A DNA stretch of 64,000 nt from Polyporus tsugae (taxonomy: Eukaryota > Basidiomycota > Agaricomycetes > Polyporales > Polyporaceae), in contig JAHRBS010000014.1 in the NCBI GenBank assembly GCA_024305745.1, forward strand, positions 1,619,501 to 1,683,500, read 5' to 3'. Each line of letters opens with the position of its first letter. Position 1 is the stretch's first letter. Positions 57,735-64,000 of the stretch are shown here, piece by piece. Position numbers and translations under genes: made by a program. The notes under the pieces are model-generated. The model was not told where the DNA came from. It did no database searches and was given only the letters and a program-made list of their open reading frames with translations.

Positions 57735-59387
57735 CTACACACCGGGCATAACGCTCTTGACGGGAGGGAGGAGGGCGACAAGGACCCGGACGCTGAAGCG
57801 GTACGGCCACAGCACGACATCCTGCGCGAACTCGAACACCCTCTGCCCGAACGTCTTCACCCTGTGGCGGTGCGACGACCCGCCGCTGATGCTCCGCTTC
57901 CTGCCGCCGTGTTTGTGCGGCGAGGTGCCCGTGGCCTGAGACGGCGGCGCCTCCTTGTCAGAGACGAACGTCTCCTCGGAGTCCGAGTTCTCCGCCTCCG
58001 GGATGGTTGCGAGGCGCGGAACGAGATGGGACAGGTGCTTCTCCCGGTCGGGGCTGCGAATACGGGTGTGGAGGGTGCCGTTGCCATTCACGCCGTTGGC
58101 AGGGAGCTGGATGCGGAACTCCTTCGGGCTGGCGGGCTTCTGGGCCTGTGCGCAGGGATCTTCCAGGCCGAACAGGATGAGAGCGCGGGGGACATAGAGG
58201 AGCTTGTCTACGGCGCCAATGAGCGAGGACCACACCTGCTGGAGAAACGCGTCCCCTTTCGGAAGCCGCATACCCGTTGCCTCGAACGCCGCGACGTCCC
58301 GTTGCCTCCGCTGCTCAAGCTGAATCACAGTCTGTTCGAGCGCCGTGAGACGCACGCTTTGCGCAGCACGGCCCGCGTCTGCCTTCCGCTCGTTGCGCTT
58401 CCCAGCGCGCTCGAGCTCGCTGAGCACGTCGGTGAGGTCGTCGCACACCTCGCGCAGCTGCTCCGCACGCTTGAGGCTCTCGCGCAGGACTCCGAGCTCG
58501 CGCTCCAGGGCGTCGATGCGCCTCTGCGACGCCTGCAGCGCGCGGTTCGTCTGCTCGTACATGTGCACCAACGAGTCCTCGTCCGGGTAGTGGAGCGCGG
58601 TGTGGAGTTCGTGCGTGCGGTTTTGGAGGCGGTTTACGAAGTGGGTCCACGGTCGGATACCAGTGGCAAGGACGAAGAGCGTGGTGCTGAACCACGATAG
58701 GGTGTTCTGCTCACCAAGGGAGGAGAGGACGTGCCGGAGGAACATGGCGCCGCCTAAGGGCGACAGGACGGCCAGGGCGATGTAGATGACTTCATGCCAG
58801 TGCAACTCGGTGTGGGCAAGTGCGGTCAGACGTGCCACTCTCTCGTCCTCTTCTCCCGAGACGGAAGGGATGCGGTGTCCTGTCCTGCGGGGACGAGCGC
58901 CGAGGTAGAGCTGCCAGGGAACTGCGCATATAGTCAGATTTTCTGTGCGGAGGGCCGCAGACTGAGAAAACGACGTACTCTCGATGATCTGGTGCAGGTA
59001 GAAGATCATCAGGATGATGAGGAATAGGTTCTTGATGTGATCCCCGCCCGTCAGCCAGTTCCCGATGGGCGACACCAGCGCGACGATGATGGACAGGTCC
59101 AAGTCGGTCCACGACCCTACTTTCTTGGGTGGAGGGGCCGTTGTGGGGACTCTCGCACCTCCAGGTGAGGCGGAAGCCTTGCCCTTGCGATCCGTGCGGG
59201 AAGGGAGGGCTTCCTGGTATTCTTGCTCAGTGGACTCAGACTCGGACTCGCCTTCGGTCGCCGTCCCCTCGGACACGCTCCCAAAACTCTCCTCCTCCAA
59301 ATCCGCCGCCGTGGGTACCCTCATAGAGGGCTTGGAGCTAGATGATATGCGGCGGGATGGGCCCGCTTCCGCTGCGCGAGTGGTCAT
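57735..59387 (-). CDS. Conserved-looking membrane protein with coiled coil (531 aa), function unknown
   Basis: Exons 58979-59387 and 57735-58921, 57-nt intron, phase 1 (joins QIIE to IPWQLYLGARP). The N-terminal 90 residues are Ser/Glu-rich and disordered. Hydrophobic segments LSIIVALVSPIGNWL, LFLIILMIFYLHQII, VIYIALAVLSPLGGAMFL and LSWFSTTLFVLATGI suggest four membrane spans between residues 95 and 250. A long coiled coil follows (residues about 270-370, rich in QASQRRIDALERELGVLRES), then a basic Ser-rich stretch (KHGGRKRSISGGSSHRH) and a final amphipathic region (VLWPYRFSVRVLVALLPP). I do not recognise a domain. It lies directly downstream of the receptor gene on the same strand. Confidence 0.7.
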   Translation of the reverse strand: MTTRAAEAGPSRRISSSSKPSMRVPTAADLEEESFGSVSEGTATEGESESESTEQEYQEALPSRTDRKGKASASPGGARVPTTAPPPKKVGSWTDLDLSIIVALVSPIGNWLTGGDHIKNLFLIILMIFYLHQIIESTSFSQSAALRTENLTICAVPWQLYLGARPRRTGHRIPSVSGEEDERVARLTALAHTELHWHEVIYIALAVLSPLGGAMFLRHVLSSLGEQNTLSWFSTTLFVLATGIRPWTHFVNRLQNRTHELHTALHYPDEDSLVHMYEQTNRALQASQRRIDALERELGVLRESLKRAEQLREVCDDLTDVLSELERAGKRNERKADAGRAAQSVRLTALEQTVIQLEQRRQRDVAAFEATGMRLPKGDAFLQQVWSSLIGAVDKLLYVPRALILFGLEDPCAQAQKPASPKEFRIQLPANGVNGNGTLHTRIRSPDREKHLSHLVPRLATIPEAENSDSEETFVSDKEAPPSQATGTSPHKHGGRKRSISGGSSHRHRVKTFGQRVFEFAQDVVLWPYRFSVRVLVALLPPVKSVMPGV

Positions 59388-59988
59388 GATGGTACGAACG
59401 AAGATATCTTCTGGTGTGTCGTGCAGGTGCAGAATCGCGAGGATAGCGTCAACAGGGCTGTTTCAACGTGTGCACTGCGTGCGGTCAACCACACGTGTGA
59501 GAAGGGCAGTGTCCTAGAGGCTGAGGTGCATTCCGGAGGAATAGATTCGTATACAGTCGTCGCCGTGGTCGTCAGGGGTGAGTCGTGGACTGTGACGGGG
59601 GTGGGAGGTCGCGACGTATGCGTTGACGTGCAGCAGCGTGCTCATTCTGCGCCGCTCTGCTATATTAGGAAAGCGGAGCGCCCGACCCTCGATCGTCTTC
59701 GTGTGGAGGCGGAGATAAAGTCCTCGACTGAGGAGAGAGCGGTGCAAGATACGATGGAAATATATATGCTACAGCTTGATATGGATAGATACAACGTAGG
59801 TAGAATGTGCCCAAACGGAATGAATCGTCCCCGACATCATGATGGAACGGCCCTATCGGAAACGCATAAAGCATGTGAATGAATCTAATTAAGAAGGAAA
59901 TGCAGGGAAAGGCGAATGTGCGCAATGACCGAGACATACATATACATGTGTTTCCGGGGAATGCATACCAGACACCTAAACGGTTTAT
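59388..59988. other. Intergenic, nothing recognised
   Basis: 601 bp holding the promoter of the coiled-coil protein and the 3' UTR of the receptor. No gene. Confidence 0.5.
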
Positions 59989-61898
59989 CTAGACGGTCTC
60001 CGTCTCTTTGACCACCGTCATGTAGATCCCGCCCGACAGCCCGTCGGAGCCGTGCCGCCTCTTTGAGCTCACGCTCAGGGTCCGTGGCAGCAGGTCCCGG
60101 CTCCGCACCTTCCGGAGGTGCTTCGGGATTGCACGCTCAGGTCCCAGCGCGAGGTCGGCCAAGTGCTCCTGGAACGGCGTGTCGCGCGTCTCGGAGTCGT
60201 CGAAGAACGACCCATACGTTATGGTCGACGACGAGAAGCTCGGTGTCGCGGAGATGGCGCTTGGCGGGCGGGGACGCGGAGATGGCTGGATGTGGCCGTC
60301 AGTACTGGGGGTCGGGGAAGGAGGCTGGATCGAGATCTTCGCGGTCGATTTCGGAGAGGGCGTTCGCGGAGACTCGGGTAGCACGATAGTCGACGGCGGA
60401 CGTGGCCATGGAGCTGATAAGAGCGAGTCTGGACGAGGTGCCTTCGGTGGTGATGGCGTACGTCTGGGAGGAGAGGCTGTGACAGGTGGTGGGGAATGGG
60501 ACGGCGGTGGTGCAACGACTTTGTACTGAGCTGGGGGACGCGGCATAGGTAGAACAGGGATGCTGAGGTGCGGAAGGGCGAGAGCCTCGCGGCCGGTCGG
60601 CGACCCAATGTAGTCGAGAGTCGACTTGATGAAAGGATCTTCGGGAGAGGAGGACAACTCGAAGGCCGATACCGACCGTTCCGGGATGATGAGCGGAGCG
60701 AGCTTGGCCCTCGGGGGAGCCGACGGACGCCAGATGTCTCCCAATGTATCCTTGGCGGCTCCGATGAGGATGGGAGAAGGCGGCGCGCTGCGGAGCACCT
60801 GGCCACGGAAGTCTTTGGATATGCGGGGTAGGCCGCCTGGTAGTTGCTGACGCGGGATCGTGAGGCGGAACCAATGGGAGAGGACCTTGTATCCGCGCCA
60901 GGAATCGTACCCCGTTGGGTACACAAAACCCGTCAACGTGATCAGGATGAGCACAAAGGAGTAGGCGGGTACGATCCACCACTCCACCTCGGTACGGACG
61001 AGGTCGAGACGAGCTGTGGGAGGAACGATGAATATCTCGGTTATGTAGGCGTGCACTCCGCTCCAAGTGTCAATCGTCCACTCCTTGATGCCGCCTATGA
61101 AGGTGACCCTGGCATATACCGAGAAGATGGTGATGGAGAATGAAACGAAGGTCATGAGAAGGGAGGTGATGAGAGGTCGAAGGAAGGCGAAGATACTGGA
61201 ATGCGGGGAGTCAGACATGTGACTGAAAAAGACGAGGCCGCTGTCCAAGCGGGCACGGATGGCGAGAAGAGCGAATCCGATAGTAGTGATACAGATGACG
61301 AGGGGCGGGATCCAGATGATTATTATGGAGACTGTAGACGTATCGATGGAGGCGAAGCAGCCAAAGTCTTGGACGATGTCGAAACGATGCGGTTGCACGA
61401 TAACATCTGTGGCCAAATGTCCATCTGAGTCGCCTCATCATAGACCAGTGAGTTGACTACTTACGGAGAATGATATAAAGAATGGGAAGGATTAGGGTGA
61501 ACGTAAGGTCTTGCATGAACGAATAAGCTTTCTGGGACGCCTCCTGGCCGATCGTGCATCGCCGCAGCCTCCGAGCCAAAGCGAGTGCGCAGCCCGGGAG
61601 CGCTAGTTGGGATGCCAGGAGGACTCTTGTCACTTAGGATAGCAAAGAGCCTTCAGTCAGCAATGCGATCGCTTCATGAAACACGAGGCGTCCTCTTACC
61701 TATGTCACACCACGCAAGGACATGTATGGCGCTGTTCCCCGACCATAGGAGAGCGTTGATGCCGTGTATAAGACTGCAGCAGAAGAGCCATGCTGCGAGA
61801 GAAATCACGGCGGCGTTGCGGGTGTGGAGCCAGACGGGAGAGAGGAGGACAAGGAGCCCCGTGCACAAGAACGAGACGACCGGTAGCTCTGTGCGCAT
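59989..61898 (-). CDS. STE3: STE3-type (pheromone a-factor receptor-like) seven-transmembrane receptor, 600 aa
   Basis: Exons 61700-61898, 61465-61632, 59989-61424, all phase 1 joins. The start MRTELPVVSFLCTGLLVLL is the typical STE3 N-terminus with TM1; next come NAAVISLAAWLFCCSLIHGI and WSGN (TM2), CDIVTRVLLASQLALPGCAL (TM3), FTLILPILYIIL (TM4), then HRFDIVQDFGCFASIDTSTV, the conserved extracellular loop, and TM5-TM7 (SIIIIWIPPLVICITTIGF; SLLMTFVSFSITIFSV; PAYSFVLILITLTGFVY). STE3 receptors bind farnesylated pheromones and signal through a G protein at the plasma membrane. The cytoplasmic tail is about 300 residues, Ser/Pro-rich, and long for the family. It lies 16 kb from the nearest pheromone gene, so it is either the B-locus receptor or one of the non-mating-type STE3 paralogues often found nearby. 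Confidence 0.9.
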
Positions 61899-64000
61899 CT
61901 TCGTGTCCTCGTAGATGTTCTTGATGACGTTTGCAACCAGTTGAGAGCCAGCCTAGGTATCGCGAATACTGGTGTTCGTGTAGAGTGGCGGTACTGGCGG
62001 GAGAGAGGGAGAGAGGGAAGGTCGGGCTCCACACGTTGAGTGTCGTGCGGAGGCACGGGTCAGGTCCAGGGTATAATCGTGGGTAGCCAAAGGTGAAGAG
62101 CCTCCGCACGACTGCAAAGGCCCATTATCACCGAACACGAGGGACCTCATGGACTCCCCGAGGAGCCGAGTCGTCGACGGAAGTACAAGGTTGGACAATC
62201 GCAGGACAACATGAATGAGCGGCTAGAATGCGCGCGGACATACGCCCGTGAATAGAGACGGCCTTCTGGTGCGCAATGAGGAGGCGTGACGGATCTAGGC
62301 GAGCTGGAAGCAGGGCAGACACAAGTCGAGGACCGAAAGGGGGCGAACGCTTGCGATGACCGAGAAAGGCAATCCCTTTCACGATTGTCACAGTGTCGAG
62401 CAAGCTCTACAAGGCACAGTGTCAGGCGACATGGATAGGCGAGGTAAACTGATAAACTGCAAGCTTACCTACGACCCTCTAGGGCAGCGTACCACAGAGC
62501 TGGACTGGCTTGCAGGTATATGGCAGCTTCAAACTCCATGCATGACGTCCTAGCACGAGTACGGCGGCGGCCATTGACAGCGGGCCGTCTTGTCTCGAGT
62601 CCCCATCTTCGTCGAGGTGTAGAGTGTGAATGAAAAGGGGGGCCGAGGACATCTCATCCGCGGTGCCGACACGGATCGATGACGACGATGTGTGCCTCGA
62701 GATCGTGTCAGGCCTGAGGCCTAGGTCTGAGGGATGAGGAGAAGGTGTGTTCAGCACTAGCGCCCAGTACTGTTGGATTAAGCGCTCGTCACCTGCCAGC
62801 AGAACTGGCAGTGGCAGTGGCGATTCGGACAGCGACAACCACGTTCCACTTCCTGTCCACACAAGCAAGCTCTCAACTCTATCTTGACGGTTAACCGCAA
62901 GCTTTAATTTTCGGGGAACACATGGATACCGGATGGGGAGGCGCAGCATGGAAGCCTGAGGGTGAATGAGGTGCGTGTTGTTGGATGACTGTCATTCGGC
63001 GCTAGCTCACAGTAGTGGTGGCATACACCGTGCACGACAGACGAAGAGCTTGGCGAGAGGCAGCGACGTTGCACAATTCGCGAGTCAATACAGAGACGCC
63101 ATACCATCATGGTACTGAACAATCCTCTGAGACTTTTGTCGTGCGCCCATCGGGGCCGAACCGTTCCTCACTTCACGCACCTCGGAGAACGCGGGTGGCG
63201 TGGCCGCCACAGGAAGTCCAAAAGACTGTTGAGAAATCAAGTCCCACAGAGTGTGACCCGTCTCCAGAGAAGAATCGTGAGTCACAACCTCCCCGCTTGC
63301 TTTCCAAATATTGAGTCGCAATAGGCTAACTGACCTGATAACTGTAGACGATCCGCTTTCTCCCCGTAGGGGCGCTCTGCTGACGCTACGTATACCCTTG
63401 ACTGATGACCCAGGGCTGCCAACTGTTGCTCAGGTAGGGCGAGAAACCAATGCGACATTTATCCGGCGCACAAGCTGACGGTATTTTGTGCCTGCGCTTC
63501 TCAGTCCTTCCTGTCAAGTTGTTGGGTGTTGGCATGAGAAACACAGAACTGGTGGTGGTGTATGTTTTCGGTAGGATTTTGTTGTTCGGCTTAGTCTTAT
63601 ACGGCGTATTACAGATGGGGCAATGCTTGCATTAGCTCCCTTCATCCTCCTCAAGAAGAAAGGGAAGTCAACTCAAGCGTTCACTCAGATATACGCGGCT
63701 TAGTATTTCGATAAGCTTGTCCAAGCTCATCCGAAAATCCGCCTGTCGCAAGGCTGGCGGAGGAGGGGGAAAGACGATTCTAGTGCGCTCTTCATTCAAT
63801 GTCGTTTGACGTGGACCTCATGACCTCATTGGGCCTAGCAAGGCTGCTTAGACTCTGTGCCGGTCGGAGTTGGTGCTTCACGAATCACTCGTGTCGTTAT
63901 CTTATAGCCCACCGCTCTTCAGCCACGTCCGGTTTGCCATATTCCCACCAAAAGTGATGTCCCTGAGGCACGAAGACCGCGAGGTACGTCGATCCCCGAT
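61899..64000. other. No supported gene to the window end
   Basis: About 2.1 kb upstream of the receptor. ORFs at 62479-62949 (minus) and 63450-63635 (plus) show no motif, codon bias or splice support. I see no pheromone CaaX reading in either strand here. Confidence 0.45.

Noticed and set aside
62479..62949. 156-codon minus-strand ORF near the right edge
   Set aside because: No recognisable motif, no CaaX end and no intron structure; not distinguishable from chance in GC-rich DNA.
1..64000. CRISPR arrays, bacterial operons, phage or insertion sequences
   Set aside because: None seen. The gene structure is eukaryotic throughout, and I found no transposase, reverse transcriptase or long terminal repeats.

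Overview
The window is fungal nuclear DNA, almost certainly from an Agaricomycete (mushroom-forming basidiomycete). The grounds are genes split by many 50-60 nt GT-AG introns, three CaaX-type mating pheromone precursors, a STE3-type pheromone receptor, a PH-CRIB-kinase (Cla4-type) PAK, expanded F-box/leucine-rich proteins, and a multispanning membrane protein of a kind common in Agaricomycetes. Polyporales is a guess from general resemblance only.

Layout. 0-3 kb: 5' part of eIF2D, then empty sequence. 3-10.5 kb: a GH16 glucanase, a small secreted protein gene (SSP-A), a 5'-truncated inverted copy of a TPS3/TSL1-like trehalose gene, and a displaced 3' end of an SSP gene. 11-24 kb: a HET-domain protein with tandem C-terminal repeats, an F-box protein, an RGG-box protein, CNOT11 and CLA4. 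26-29 kb: mitochondrial ribosomal protein uS19m, a single-pass membrane protein and a CsbD-like protein. 30-44 kb: three pheromone precursor genes (minus, plus, minus) interleaved with two F-box genes and an M28 aminopeptidase. 45.5-50.3 kb: the intact TPS3/TSL1-like gene and SSP-B, tail to tail. 51.9-54.3 kb: tRNA-Thr and a second GH16 paralogue in the same orientation as the first. 55.7-62 kb: a multispanning membrane protein, a coiled-coil membrane protein and the STE3-like receptor. The last 2 kb hold nothing I can support.

Two stories stand out. First, 30-62 kb looks like all or part of a B mating-type (pheromone/receptor) locus, with CLA4 linked to it. The pheromones share an N-terminal leader (MDAFF...VDEP) and end in HSGC-x-I-A with x = V, I or T, as expected for different farnesylated peptides. 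Second, 6660-10428 is a nearly identical inverted copy of 46070-49839. Its outer edge lies in the last exon of SSP-A. At its inner edge the TPS exon stops abruptly and runs straight into an older, diverged SSP 3' end. This is what would be expected if a break in SSP-A was repaired by invading SSP-B, copying through it and into TPS, and rejoining the original SSP-A end. The left TPS copy is therefore truncated and SSP-A is a chimera.

All gene models are my own splice reconstructions from the sequence; exon joins were checked for reading phase where exon coordinates are given.
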